Assembly: GCA_031553495.1 (NCBI GenBank)
Contig: JAVBLN010000025.1
Location: forward strand, 24,062-88,061
Length of the DNA: 64,000 nt
Source of the DNA: Pinibacter sp031553495
Lineage (GTDB): Bacteria; Bacteroidota; Bacteroidia; Chitinophagales; Chitinophagaceae
Direction: 5' to 3'
The translations under genes were made by a program, and so were the position numbers. This document shows, one piece after another, positions 28,538-38,573 of the stretch. The notes below the pieces were generated by a model. The model made no database searches and was not told where the DNA came from. It saw nothing but the letters and a program-made list of their open reading frames with translations. Each line of letters begins with the position of its first letter. The stretch's first letter is position 1.

Positions 28538-30877
28538 CTAATCAGACATTTTGTAGATCTCTGTGCCTGCAAGCAGGAGTGCCCCAACGCCATAAAGCTC
28601 CGTCATGTCGCGTGTAACTTTCTTTGGGTCCTGGCCTATTGGCTGTACATAGCCAAGTTTGCCTTCTTCATTTACAGCAGATACTAAGGCTTTCCAGCCT
28701 TTTTCCAATGCAGGGTAATAAGTTTTTTTATCCAGCAAATTGTTGTTGATACCGTAAGCAAAAGCATATACCATAAATCCCGAGCAACTGGTTTCCGGCG
28801 AAGGATAACTTTCAGCATCTAACAAGCTCGCACGCCAAAATCCGTCGCTTCCCTGCAGCTTAACAACTTTTGCACACATTTTTTTAAACAGGTCTTCATA
28901 AAATGCCCGCTTAGGATTGCCTTTTGGAATGTAATCCATAATATTACATAAGCCTCCCAAAACCCAGCCATTGCCTCTACCCCAAAATACTTTTTTACCG
29001 TTGGCTTCCTTTTTATCAAAATAACTTTTATCGCGGTAGAAAAGATCTTCATCTTTATCAAAGAGCATATTGTAAGTAGCCTTATACTCCTGGTCCATAA
29101 AGTCGAGATACTTGCTATCGCCTGTAATTGCAGTCATATGTGCATAAACAGGAGGCGCCATAAACAAAGCGTCGCACCACGACCAACGTTCCTGCCTGTC
29201 GTTTAACAACTCAGTGTTAGAAGATTGATTAGCTATCACCCAGTCTGCTCTTGCCTGCGTTGGCATCAAAATGTTTTTTGTTTTGTATTTTTCATACATC
29301 TTCAAATACAATTGGCACACATTCACATCATCCGCGTGATACATGCGGTAACCCGGCTGCCACGAAAAACGTCTGCCTATATTATAAAGCCAGTTAAAAT
29401 ATAAGCTTGTATCAGCAATAGACGCAAATTGGAACATTCCATTATACAGCGTGCCATCTACCCAATCCAAAGGATTATAACGCCTGTATCTTTTAATAGA
29501 TTCTATTTGCCAGTCAGCCGCATTTTTCATTACATCCATTACATCTTGTTTTTTGAACGCAGGTGAAAAGCCTTTAAACACATCCGCGATGCGAAGGGCT
29601 GTGTGGAAGCTGTCAATATAGGCCCTGTAATCATAATTGTACATCCACATTACACGTGATGCAGGATCGTTACGGGGCACAAAAGGACGCACGTTATCAT
29701 ATGCAGAGTGCTGAGTTATCTCTTCTGTTTTCCATGTTTTACCTAAATCAGCAGTAGTGAATTTTTGAATTTCGAAAACATCCTTAACCGGTTTTGATAA
29801 GTAAACAATATCAGGATTATTATGATCGAGGTAAACGCCCCCGGAATAATGCGGTTCCCTGGCTGGGCCTTCCTTAGGCATATAAAAACGCGGAAACCAT
29901 TGCCCGCCATCAGTTATTTTTGAATTGATCCATTGTTTTCCATCCCAGCGTGCATAATAATACATGTGTTGCAATTCACTAATGAAGCGTGCATACACAA
30001 TTACAGGATAATCATTTTTGTCGTAAGCCACATCCCATATCCATGCACGCTGATTAGTTTTTGTAGCATCGTACACTTTATCGCATTGAGATGGTGCAAA
30101 AGGAAAATCTATCTCGGTTCCAACTAATTGTCCTGATGCTGTTTCATACTTTCCGTTGCGATAGCGCAAATAATAAATTGAATTTTGATATTCATTACGC
30201 GGATGTCCATCAGTAAATGCAAAGTGAATTTGATCTTTATTATTCGTAGCCACTTTCATGTAAGGCCTTACAAAATTACTGGAAGACGCTTCTTTTATAA
30301 ATGGTTTACCTTTCGACCATTCTTTCATATCATCGGTATAAACCATGGTAGGCTTGAAATCTGCACCTCTGAAAAAAACATACATGCGATTCTTTTCAGC
30401 GGAAAGCGTCACCGGGTTGGTATAACAGGTGCCCCTGGGGCCTTCGCTGTTTGATGTAATGCTTTGCAATTCGTTCCACTGGCTTATATCATTTTTCTTT
30501 TTTGAAACGCAATAATAAATGGGAGTATTTTCCATACCACCATGACCGGAGAAAAACAAAACCAACCGGCCATCCGGCAAAGTTGTAATGGAAGGATTTG
30601 CATGATCATCTTTAGCCGACATTTTAAATAGCTGGTGGGTTCGCGTTTGCTGAGTTTTGGGGCTGTATGCAAATGCCCATATCCTGCCATCGCTATCCAC
30701 ATATCCACCATAATAATTACCTTCCACATAAATAGCCCTCGGATCAGAAAACCAACACCAAGCCCCATCCTGGGCAATCTTTACATAATCTTCCGCCGTG
30801 TGGCTGATTTGGGCTTTGGCCTTTACAAGGCAGCAAATAAGCAATAGGGCACACCAGTTTTTCATATTAAATTTCAT
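28538..30877 (-). CDS. BNR-4 beta-propeller / GH105 unsaturated uronyl hydrolase fusion
   Basis: A 779-residue exported protein with two enzymes in one chain. Residues about 25-435 are a BNR-4 type beta-propeller (GAWCWFSDPRAIYVEG, GHGGMENTPIYYCVSKK, EPHYSGGVYLDHNNPDIVYLS). This family is related to several polysaccharide-lyase propellers. Residues about 440-775 are a GH105-type (alpha/alpha)6 barrel with WSWCDALFMAPP (Asp569 as the likely acid) and KVFWGRGNGWVLGGL. GH105 enzymes hydrate the 4,5-unsaturated uronic acid left by a lyase, so the fusion may cleave and then process the new end. Met5 is an alternative start that sits closer to the signal core. Whether the propeller is catalytic is not shown. 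Confidence 0.85.
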   Translation of the reverse strand: MKFNMKNWCALLLICCLVKAKAQISHTAEDYVKIAQDGAWCWFSDPRAIYVEGNYYGGYVDSDGRIWAFAYSPKTQQTRTHQLFKMSAKDDHANPSITTLPDGRLVLFFSGHGGMENTPIYYCVSKKKNDISQWNELQSITSNSEGPRGTCYTNPVTLSAEKNRMYVFFRGADFKPTMVYTDDMKEWSKGKPFIKEASSSNFVRPYMKVATNNKDQIHFAFTDGHPRNEYQNSIYYLRYRNGKYETASGQLVGTEIDFPFAPSQCDKVYDATKTNQRAWIWDVAYDKNDYPVIVYARFISELQHMYYYARWDGKQWINSKITDGGQWFPRFYMPKEGPAREPHYSGGVYLDHNNPDIVYLSKPVKDVFEIQKFTTADLGKTWKTEEITQHSAYDNVRPFVPRNDPASRVMWMYNYDYRAYIDSFHTALRIADVFKGFSPAFKKQDVMDVMKNAADWQIESIKRYRRYNPLDWVDGTLYNGMFQFASIADTSLYFNWLYNIGRRFSWQPGYRMYHADDVNVCQLYLKMYEKYKTKNILMPTQARADWVIANQSSNTELLNDRQERWSWCDALFMAPPVYAHMTAITGDSKYLDFMDQEYKATYNMLFDKDEDLFYRDKSYFDKKEANGKKVFWGRGNGWVLGGLCNIMDYIPKGNPKRAFYEDLFKKMCAKVVKLQGSDGFWRASLLDAESYPSPETSCSGFMVYAFAYGINNNLLDKKTYYPALEKGWKALVSAVNEEGKLGYVQPIGQDPKKVTRDMTELYGVGALLLAGTEIYKMSD

Positions 30878-31007
30878 TATTTCCGTTATAGTAAATTATA
30901 GAAGTTCTTTAAGTTCATTATTATAATAAATGTCGACATTAATTTTTATTCAAGGTACCTGTTATTTCTATTTTAGCCTTGATCTACCACATTTAATTAT
31001 TGTTATA

Positions 31008-31503
31008 CCGGCGGTAGTTTTTCATGGCAACATCGTTGCGTCGCAATCACTTCACCGGTAGTAATTCTTTTCATCGGCTACCATATTTCAGGCTCGTCGT
31101 AGTTCAGATGCCCTACTCCTTTGAGGTAGGACATCTTTGTAGCAAGACTTCTTGTCACGTCCTGAAAAAATTAGACATTTCTTTTAGTTGTTTATCCCGC
31201 ACCTGTTGCTAATATGTCGAACAGCACCATTGTTTAACCACAAGGGCCACAATAGAGGCTCAAGGTACACAAGGGTTTGCTGAATTTTTACCAACCCTTG
31301 TGTGCCCTTTGTGTTTTCCTGGTGAACCTTGTGGTTACAATAAATTGAGAATTGAGAATGCTTTAAACACTGATTGCAAGCAAAAACAAAAGCACTCATT
31401 GCTCAAAACTCATAACTCAAAACTCATAACTTGTTGAATAGCATTCCTGCCGTACAAGTGAGTGACACAACGATGCTTAATCAAGGCTCAAATGCCGGTC
31501 CCC
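31008..31503. repeat. Inverted pair of CCGGC repeats enclosing about 360 bp
   Basis: Left arm 31008-31070 (catggcaac subtype, forward) and right arm 31432-31503 (reverse, with a third outer module, taatcaaggctcaaatgccgg type). The interior holds an IS-end-like tgtcacgtcctgaaaaaatt (31153-31193), accacaagg-type repeats (31234-31337), and a gagaattgag/actcataact array shared with 11836-11930. It fills the gap between the BNR-4/GH105 gene and susD of module C. No gene was seen. Confidence 0.8.
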
Positions 31504-31523
31504 TTAAAAAAATGATTTAGATA

Positions 31524-31573
31524 TCAGAGATCAGGCATCAGAAAGATACTGATTTCTGACGCCTGATCTCTGA
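31524..31573 (-). terminator. Long hairpin after susD (module C), likely terminator
   Basis: Two 21-base arms (31524-31544 and 31553-31573) match at 20 of 21 positions around an 8-base loop, 17 bp past the susD stop. A run of seven T follows on the minus strand only after about 10 bases, so termination may be less direct than at 16734. The arms are built from tctga-type intergenic repeats. Confidence 0.55.
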
Positions 31574-31589
31574 CATCTGATAACACATT

Positions 31590-33206
31590 TTAATATCCCG
31601 GATTATTACTCCATTTTACACCGGAATTAGCATCTATTACTTCCTGCGGAATTGGCCACAAAACATTATAATCATGAATGTATTCAGGATGTTGAATATA
31701 AACAGGATTTAACTTTCTTGCCCGCTCTAATAGTTTACCGGTGCGAACGAGCGTAAACCTGCGAATTTCTTCTCCTAATAATTCCCGTGCACGTTCATCC
31801 AACAAATAATCCATGTTTACATCTGCAGCGGTTACCGGCGTTGCATTGGCCCTGGCTCTAACCACATTAATCGCATCAGCGGCTTTTTGGTTGTCGTTTA
31901 ATCCTAAATATGCCTCTGCCAGGAAAAGGTATGTTTCAGCCAACCGGAATCGTATTTTATCTTTATAAACTCCGTTTAGTGAGTTTTCAATACCTGCAAC
32001 AGTAAAATCGAACTTAGTGGTACTTGGGAAAAACTCACCGTTGTCGTAATACTTTTTATGAGTTGCATTATTGACTGGATCAAAAACAAACAGTTGACCG
32101 AATCTTGCATAACCGGGTTTGTTATAATACCAGTTTCTTCGTATGTTATAGTTCGAGTTTCTGACATCCTGGGTTTCATAACTATTCAGCAACCAGGGAA
32201 GCGGGTAAATCTGCCCGATACCGCGTCCACCATATTCTACCGAGTTTACAAAGCCTTCCACATTTTCATAACGGGGCACCCATGCACGACGAGTCCAGTC
32301 GATATCTGTTCCTCCACCCTGCACATTGTATTCCGCTTGTATTACCCATAAAGATTCTGTATTGCCTGCCTTGCGATTTTGATTGTTCTCTAAAAACATA
32401 TCAGCGAAATAATCGCCCGGAGAAGTTTGCTTTGATCCAAAACGAGCCTTGATGAGCGAGTATTTACCTGAATTAATTACTTCCAGTGCTGTATTTTTTG
32501 CTTTCTCATATTGTTTTGCCAACAAATACATTTCTGTGAGAAGGTGCTTTGCAGCATAAATTGTTAACTCACCTTGTTTTGCTTTATCAGGATCGGCGGA
32601 TAAATAAGTAGCGGCAAATTCCAAATCTTCAATCATGTGTGCCACTACTTCATCTTTGGGTGTTCTAACAAAGTCGGTGCGATATTTATCTTCTATTTTA
32701 TCAACCCAGGGAACATCGCCATAGAGATACACCAGATACCGGTAAACATATGCTCTTATGAAACGCGCTTGCGCCTGAAAATTTTGCTTATCAGTAGGAT
32801 TGGTCCATTTGATTCCGTCCTTTTCCGCTTCATTGATAATTTGATTGGCATTGGCAATAGCGCCATATGCCCATTTCCAACGAGCCTTAGTAAATGTATG
32901 ATTGTTATTGATGGTGTAATTTTCTGCTGCTACTGAAAGCGCATCATTCTTAAAACCACGTGCACAAATGTCACCACCTAATTGAAGCGATTCGTAACAT
33001 GTAGAGCCTAAACCCGGCCCTTCCCAGGTTGAGTACTCCCAGCGAACATAAGCATACAACCCATTTACAGCAGTTTGAAATCCTGCTGTGCTGACAAATA
33101 TGTTTTTGGGAGCATCGAAACTATGAGGATTTTCATCCAAAAAGCTTTTGCTGCAAGAGCTGAAGATCAGGCAAAAGACTAATACTATATACAAATATAT
33201 TTTCAT
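31590..33206 (-). CDS. SusD/RagB-family glycan-binding lipoprotein (module C)
   Basis: A 538-residue SusD homologue with lipobox FSSC (Cys18). It begins FLDENPHSFDAPKNIF and carries FQAQARFIRAYVYRYLVYLYGDVPWV (in pieces), the conserved TPR region. The C-terminal part has ERARELLGEEIRRFTLVRTGKL and ends WSNNPGY. It starts 23 bp after susC. Cell-surface glycan capture for the paired SusC is expected. Confidence 0.95.
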   Translation of the reverse strand: MKIYLYIVLVFCLIFSSCSKSFLDENPHSFDAPKNIFVSTAGFQTAVNGLYAYVRWEYSTWEGPGLGSTCYESLQLGGDICARGFKNDALSVAAENYTINNNHTFTKARWKWAYGAIANANQIINEAEKDGIKWTNPTDKQNFQAQARFIRAYVYRYLVYLYGDVPWVDKIEDKYRTDFVRTPKDEVVAHMIEDLEFAATYLSADPDKAKQGELTIYAAKHLLTEMYLLAKQYEKAKNTALEVINSGKYSLIKARFGSKQTSPGDYFADMFLENNQNRKAGNTESLWVIQAEYNVQGGGTDIDWTRRAWVPRYENVEGFVNSVEYGGRGIGQIYPLPWLLNSYETQDVRNSNYNIRRNWYYNKPGYARFGQLFVFDPVNNATHKKYYDNGEFFPSTTKFDFTVAGIENSLNGVYKDKIRFRLAETYLFLAEAYLGLNDNQKAADAINVVRARANATPVTAADVNMDYLLDERARELLGEEIRRFTLVRTGKLLERARKLNPVYIQHPEYIHDYNVLWPIPQEVIDANSGVKWSNNPGY

Positions 33207-33229
33207 GATCCTGTTTCGTTTATTGTTTA

Positions 33230-36200
33230 TTAAAATGTAACGTTCATACCAAACACAAAAGTTCTGGGAACCGGATAACTGGATGAGCTTCCTATTATAT
33301 CCTGTTCGGGATTGATTCCATATTTATTTATTTTGGAGAAAGTACAAACGTTGGTCACATTGATATAAATGCCCAATTTTTGCAACGTTAATTTATCAAT
33401 AATTTTTTTGGGGAATCTGTAAGAAAGTGTAATGTCCTGAAGACGTACATATGAAGCGTCATTATAAAACTTATGGGAGTTCTTTGGGTTGTAACCCAGG
33501 CGTGTAGCTTCTGTAGAGTGGTTTTCAGGAGTCCAGTAATTTACGGTTGTAATATAATTTGTGAATTTATCCAACTGTCTTCCCTGGAAGTTTAACATAC
33601 CATTTTCTTTAGTAATGTCAAATATTCCGTTCAGGAAAAAAGACAAAGTGATGTCTTTGTACGAAAATGTATTTGTCATACCTGCAGTCCAAACCGGCAA
33701 TTTTGACCCGATAACATCGCGATCGGCAGCATCAATCGTGTTATTTTCGCTTTTGTCCCAAAGCCGCGCATCACCCGGCTTAGCGCCATATTTTGCTGCT
33801 TCGGTCTTATCTGCCTCTTGCCAGATACCAATTACTTTGTAATCATAAAATACACGAATAGGTTTTCCAATAAACCATGCATTTGCAAGATCATCTTTTC
33901 CATCTTCGCGAAGGGCTACAATTTTATTCCAGTTGCCAGAACCAACTAAAGATGTGCTCCATTCAAAATCGTTGTGTTTTACATTAACTGTATTTAAAGT
34001 TACTTCAAAACCTTTGGTATGCGTTTTACCGATGTTGTCCAGCATTGAAGTATAACCATTCATTACAGGCACTGTGCGGCTCATCAGCAAGTCTTTGGTA
34101 TCAGTTGAATAAACATCCAAACTTCCTGAAAGGCGACTATCGAAAAGACTAAAATCTAATCCTCCATTAAGAGAATATGTCGATTCCCACCTTAAGTTAG
34201 GGTTTCCTACTTCAAAACCACTATATAAACCACCTGCAAAAGTGCTACCATCTCCATAAATATAGTCGAGCTGGCTTAGCTTGGTAAATGTTTTATAAGC
34301 TGTTACAGCCTGATTTCCATTCGCGCCATAAGAAAGTCTCAACTTTAAATAATCGATAGGTTTGATATTTAAATTTCTGAAAAAGTTTTCATCCGAAATT
34401 ACCCAACCTCCCGCAATGGAAGGAAAGAAAGCCCATTTGTTATTAGGACCAAAAGCTGAATAGCCATCAGACCGGGCAGTAATTGTTAATAGATATTTAC
34501 GAGCGTAATTGTAGTTAATACGTCCCATATAAGAGATCATTGAAGTGCTCGCTTCACTTGAAGTCATTGTTTTTTCACCTTGTGCAACCGCAATATTGTG
34601 ATACCCGTTTTCATCGTTCAGGAAATTTTTACCTTTTGTTGAAAAATTTTCACTGGTAGTTTTTTGAGAACTCATCAACCCGGTAAAGTCCAAATGATGT
34701 TCTCCAAAATTCCTGTCATACCGAAGCACGTTTTCCCAGGTCCAATCAGTGTATGTGCTATTGTAAATATTCGCCACACCGTTATCAGCTTGGCCTGTCA
34801 ATGTTGCTTTTCCATAATAAGAGCCGGTATTTGCAGTTTGAAAGGTATAACCAAAATTTGTGCGGAAGCTAAGCCCTTTAACAGGCAAAACAATATCCGC
34901 ATACCAACCCGTGAATATGGTACGAAGTTTATCATCAGATATCGCCCCATCATCAGCATAAGGATTTGTCCAGTATGTGGTAGTGTACATGGGATAGCGG
35001 TTGTAGTTACCTGCCGAATCATAAGGATTAGACCATGGCGACAGATAAAAAGCCTGTGATGCGCTGGGAGCTACCTTCCCATTTCCAATCTGGCGCTGAG
35101 ATAATTGTGTATTGGTACCAACCGTTAGCCACTTACCAATTTTTTGCGTCATATTAATTGTAGCGGCAATTTTAGTAAGACCGGTATTTTTTACTATACC
35201 GTCTTGATCAGTATACGTTAAAGAAGCATAGTAATTATTTCTATCGGTTCCGCCAGATAAATTCAATTGATGTTCCTGTTGCAAAGCAGCGTTAAACAAA
35301 TCATTCTGCCAATCAAATTCTTTTCCTGCCATATAGTTTTCCTTTGGCAGCGAAGGCAGGAATTGAGTAGGATCGCTCCAAAAGGATTCTGCCGAACCCA
35401 TATCACGTAAATATTGTTTTAACAACTCAATACTTTGTGTTCCATTTTGCAACTTGTATAATCTCTCAGGAGTTTGCACGCCAACATATCCATTATACCC
35501 AACCTGTACTTTACCATTTTTACCTTTCTTGCTTGTAATCAGGATTACGCCGTTAGCGGCTCTTGCTCCGTAAATAGCAGCAGCAGAAGCATCTTTCAAT
35601 ACCGAAATATTTTCAACACTACTTTGATCTATTTGATTTAATCCTCCACTGTAAGGAATACCATCTAAAACAACCAATGGATCATTTCCCCCGGAAAGTG
35701 ATTTTTCGCCACGTATACGAACCGTGTTACCGGCTCCCGGCACTACAGAACCGCTGGTTATTGTCATACCGGCAATTTGCCCCTGAAGACGTTTGGCAAT
35801 TGTTGGCGCCGGCATCTTTTCCAATCTTTCTGCACTAATTGAAGCTACTCCGCCTGTCAGATCTTTTTTCTTGGCTGTGCCATAACCTATTACCACTACT
35901 TCATCCATTTGGGCATTTGTTTTTTGCATGCGCACCGACATGTTTTCACCCGCCGCCTGTTCTATTGTTTCATAACCGGTATAAGAAAAAACAAGTATGG
36001 CGCCTATTTCCGCGTCAAAGGTGAATTTTCCTGCAGCATTTGTCTTTGTGCCCTTTGTAGAGCCTTTTACAAACACACTTACGTCTTGTAGCGGACTACC
36101 ATTTTCATCAGTTACTACTCCGGATATTTTTGCAGCAGGCGCGGAAATTGAGGAATTTACCAAAGCCATTATTGATAATGGTTTTTTCTCTGAAATAACA

Positions 36201-36610
36201 ATATTATCTCCTATTTGCTCATACTGCAATTGCGTATTCCAAAACAACATATCGAGTATTTCTTTCACACTCCTTGATTCTCTGCCTGTTGTTATAAAAT
36301 GAGTGATCTGTACTTTAGAAAGCTCCCCTTTATTGTAGGCAAAAACAAAAGGCGTCGCCTTTTCAATTTTTTTAACCGCGTCCAAAAGAGTGCCTCCTCT
36401 TAGCTCAATTTTTATTTTTGTTTTATTGAGGTCCTGTCCCTTTGCTCCTGTGGCCAAAATAATATTGACTGAACAAAGCACAATCCCCAAGGCACAAACC
36501 ATTATACGCATAAACTGGACAAATGTTTTCTTGTTAATAGCAAGCTGTTGCTGAACACGGGTTCTAGGCAATACAAACCCATATTCTGCAAAAAATGCAG
36601 AAATGTTCAT
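33230..36610 (-). CDS. SusC/RagA TonB-dependent glycan importer with STN domain (module C)
   Basis: An 1126-residue importer. An N-terminal extension leads to the signal core (IMVCALGIVLCSVNIILATGA). The STN domain follows (GGTLLDAVKKIEKATPFVFAY), then a regulatory-like domain (GVVTDENGSPLQDVSVFVKG), TonB-box region MDEVVVIGYGTAKKKDL, plug with IAKRLQGQIAGMTITSG and DPLVVLDGIPYSGG, signature DASAAAIYGARAANGVILIT, and a barrel ending GMNVTF. The STN domain fits control by the FecR/ECF pair of module C. The leader to fecR is unusually long (848 bp) because it holds a decayed fecR piece. Confidence 0.95.
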   Translation of the reverse strand: MNISAFFAEYGFVLPRTRVQQQLAINKKTFVQFMRIMVCALGIVLCSVNIILATGAKGQDLNKTKIKIELRGGTLLDAVKKIEKATPFVFAYNKGELSKVQITHFITTGRESRSVKEILDMLFWNTQLQYEQIGDNIVISEKKPLSIMALVNSSISAPAAKISGVVTDENGSPLQDVSVFVKGSTKGTKTNAAGKFTFDAEIGAILVFSYTGYETIEQAAGENMSVRMQKTNAQMDEVVVIGYGTAKKKDLTGGVASISAERLEKMPAPTIAKRLQGQIAGMTITSGSVVPGAGNTVRIRGEKSLSGGNDPLVVLDGIPYSGGLNQIDQSSVENISVLKDASAAAIYGARAANGVILITSKKGKNGKVQVGYNGYVGVQTPERLYKLQNGTQSIELLKQYLRDMGSAESFWSDPTQFLPSLPKENYMAGKEFDWQNDLFNAALQQEHQLNLSGGTDRNNYYASLTYTDQDGIVKNTGLTKIAATINMTQKIGKWLTVGTNTQLSQRQIGNGKVAPSASQAFYLSPWSNPYDSAGNYNRYPMYTTTYWTNPYADDGAISDDKLRTIFTGWYADIVLPVKGLSFRTNFGYTFQTANTGSYYGKATLTGQADNGVANIYNSTYTDWTWENVLRYDRNFGEHHLDFTGLMSSQKTTSENFSTKGKNFLNDENGYHNIAVAQGEKTMTSSEASTSMISYMGRINYNYARKYLLTITARSDGYSAFGPNNKWAFFPSIAGGWVISDENFFRNLNIKPIDYLKLRLSYGANGNQAVTAYKTFTKLSQLDYIYGDGSTFAGGLYSGFEVGNPNLRWESTYSLNGGLDFSLFDSRLSGSLDVYSTDTKDLLMSRTVPVMNGYTSMLDNIGKTHTKGFEVTLNTVNVKHNDFEWSTSLVGSGNWNKIVALREDGKDDLANAWFIGKPIRVFYDYKVIGIWQEADKTEAAKYGAKPGDARLWDKSENNTIDAADRDVIGSKLPVWTAGMTNTFSYKDITLSFFLNGIFDITKENGMLNFQGRQLDKFTNYITTVNYWTPENHSTEATRLGYNPKNSHKFYNDASYVRLQDITLSYRFPKKIIDKLTLQKLGIYINVTNVCTFSKINKYGINPEQDIIGSSSSYPVPRTFVFGMNVTF

Positions 36611-36621
36611 AAATTTGAATT

Positions 36622-36717
36622 GGTTTTAAATGATTGAAAAATTGTTTAAAAGCCTTTTCTTTTGCAACAAGAAAAGGACTCAACCGTTTCAGTTCCCAAT
36701 ACTGAAGCGGTTTTTTT
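36622..36717 (+). ncRNA. Predicted susC-antisense small RNA, module C
   Basis: TAAATTTG (36610-36617), a full TAnnTTTG match, begins at the complement of the susC start codon. A stem CCTTTTCTT/AAGAAAAGG (36653-36661 with 36669-36677) and a 12-bp terminator stem AACCGTTTCAGT/ACTGAAGCGGTT (36682-36693 with 36701-36712) followed by seven T. This is the strongest terminator of the four. Predicted length is about 96 nt. Confidence 0.65.
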
Positions 36718-36765
36718 ATGGCGGTTCACCAAAAAGCAAATAGTTTTTATTTTTCATATAGTTAG

Positions 36766-36895
36766 TTCTGTTTCGCACCTATTACAATTTTGGTTTGGTT
36801 TTCAGCATTGCAACAACCTTGTGTTCAGTATTTGCTCCGTATTCATTTTACCGGCCTGTTTTAACAGTAACTATTACACCCCCTGCTTTTTATAT
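36766..36895 (-). pseudogene. Decayed fecR C-terminal fragment
   Basis: Read on the minus strand, this stretch gives VTVKTG then, after a frameshift, HKVVAML, and then KIVIGAK followed by stop. These match VTVKSG, NKVVAML and KVVISAK of the intact FecR at 37459-38427, in the same order but with an internal deletion and stops. DNA identity is visible in gttactgttaaa and ctatatga beyond the stop. It is a remnant of a second anti-sigma gene next to susC. The rest of the 848-bp gap (36900-37458) holds the ctgcaaggct hairpin (37238-37260) and AT-rich DNA with no gene seen. Confidence 0.65.
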
Positions 36896-37458
36896 CCAAA
36901 AGCAAATCGTTCGTCCGGATATCCTTAATAGTTGTTGCCTATCAAGCTGTTTGATTTGATTTAATCCACTTAAACTTATAAGACTGTTTTGAGTAGTCAA
37001 TAGGACTAGAAAAAAATCATTTTTTTTTGAAAAAGCAAAGCAAAAAGCAGAATTTTCTTTTTAACTGAGAATTGAAATTGGAGAATGTAGTAGAGAAGCC
37101 AGCAGTTGAGCAAGTTTTTTACGTTGCATAAAAAAAATTTGAAACTCATGAAAACCCAAACTATGGAAGAAATCTTATTGCAAAAAAATCTGAAATAGTA
37201 GAAACGCCTGGTATAATGCAAAAAGCAGCAGTACAGTGCTGCAAGGCTACAAGCCTTGCATAGCCTTAAACAACGGAGAATTGAGAGCGCTTTAAACACT
37301 GGTTGCAAGTGAAAACATAAAGCACCCAAAACGAGAAAATAGAGATCAGAGATTAATAACATAAAGTATTCTCATGATTACTTGTTCTGTTCCCAACTTT
37401 CTTTTAGAGCGCTTCCGTTTTCTTTTACATTTTACGCATACAGCTCATATAGCCAATT

Positions 37459-38427
37459 TTACTTCGCACTTATTACCACCTTGTTTTCCTTTATTGAATA
37501 TTGCATACTATTTACCCTGGTAACTACCTCAAGCACTTCCTTGAGTGATTTATCCTTTTTAAAAGATGCTGTAAGGCGGCTGTTCTTTATTTCCGGATCT
37601 GCAAATTCAATAGGCATGTTATACTGCATTTCAATTGCCAAAGCTACTTCTTCAAGTGTTGCGTCGTCAAACTGCAGATCACTCTTGCTCCATTCCCAAT
37701 CCTCCACCGCATTCACCACATTTGCATCTGACATTTGCCTGGCAGAATCAATTGTTACCTGTTGATTAGTTTCCAACATAGCTACAACCTTGTTTGCATG
37801 CTCTACTTTTACCTTCCCTGATTTAACAGTAACTGTAATATGTCCGTTAGCTTCTGTCTTCACATTAAAAGATGTGCCCAACACTGTTATTTTTGCCATT
37901 CCCGCATATACAACAAACGGTTGCTTAGCATTGTGCTTAATGTCGAAAAACGCTTCACCCGAAAGCTGTACTTTTCTTGTTTCAGCAGATAGCGAATAGG
38001 TGACCGAAGAGTTTTTACTTAAAACAACCTTACTACTGTCGGGCAACATGGCGTATTTGGAACTTTTGGTTTTTGCCTGTATGTGTTGCGTATAATGTTT
38101 TGAATTGGAGGAGTTGCTGAAATAAAAAACTGCTGAAGTTAATGCTATAAAAAAGAGTACGGATGCTGCCGCATACAGCCACTTTCCTGAAATCAGTTTC
38201 GCAGGACGGGCGACCTTGTTATCAATTATCCTGGAAAAAATCTTATCGGCTTTTACCTGGCTCAATTCAAGAAATGGAATGTTATCCCGGTTTAGCTCGT
38301 TCAATAACGTTTTCACTTCATTTTGATGAGCATTATTAAAATATTCCTGCAACTCAAGTTTTTCGCTGAAAGTAATATCGCCAGAAACAAATCGTCCGAT
38401 CAGGTACTTTAATCTCACATAAGGCAT
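37459..38427 (-). CDS. FecR-family anti-sigma factor (module C)
   Basis: A 322-residue anti-sigma regulator, shortest of the four. The cytoplasmic part is about 1-80, the transmembrane helix about 82-103 (WLYAAASVLFFIALTSAVFYF). The periplasmic part contains DSSKVVLSKNSSVTYSL, KVQLSGEAFFDI and VLGTSFNVKTE; the C-terminal domain has TLEEVALAIEMQYNMPIEF. Unlike the other modules, the sigma gene is not the next gene upstream: a lyase gene with flanking repeats lies between. A decayed fecR copy lies downstream, between this gene and susC. Confidence 0.93.
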   Translation of the reverse strand: MPYVRLKYLIGRFVSGDITFSEKLELQEYFNNAHQNEVKTLLNELNRDNIPFLELSQVKADKIFSRIIDNKVARPAKLISGKWLYAAASVLFFIALTSAVFYFSNSSNSKHYTQHIQAKTKSSKYAMLPDSSKVVLSKNSSVTYSLSAETRKVQLSGEAFFDIKHNAKQPFVVYAGMAKITVLGTSFNVKTEANGHITVTVKSGKVKVEHANKVVAMLETNQQVTIDSARQMSDANVVNAVEDWEWSKSDLQFDDATLEEVALAIEMQYNMPIEFADPEIKNSRLTASFKKDKSLKEVLEVVTRVNSMQYSIKENKVVISAK

Positions 38428-38573
38428 ACAAATGTCTTTTATTATAAGACTGATGAGGCTATAAAACAGGACTAGAAATTTTTAAGAAAATTTTAAATTT
38501 TTAAGACCGGCAATTTATCCACATTATAGACAATTCAATACCAGCATGTAACAAAGTTTTATTTTTTGTTATC

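Noticed and set aside
36662..36928. 88-codon + strand frame in the fecR-susC gap of module C
   Set aside because: It overlaps the antisense RNA terminator and runs opposite to the decayed fecR fragment; no protein features.
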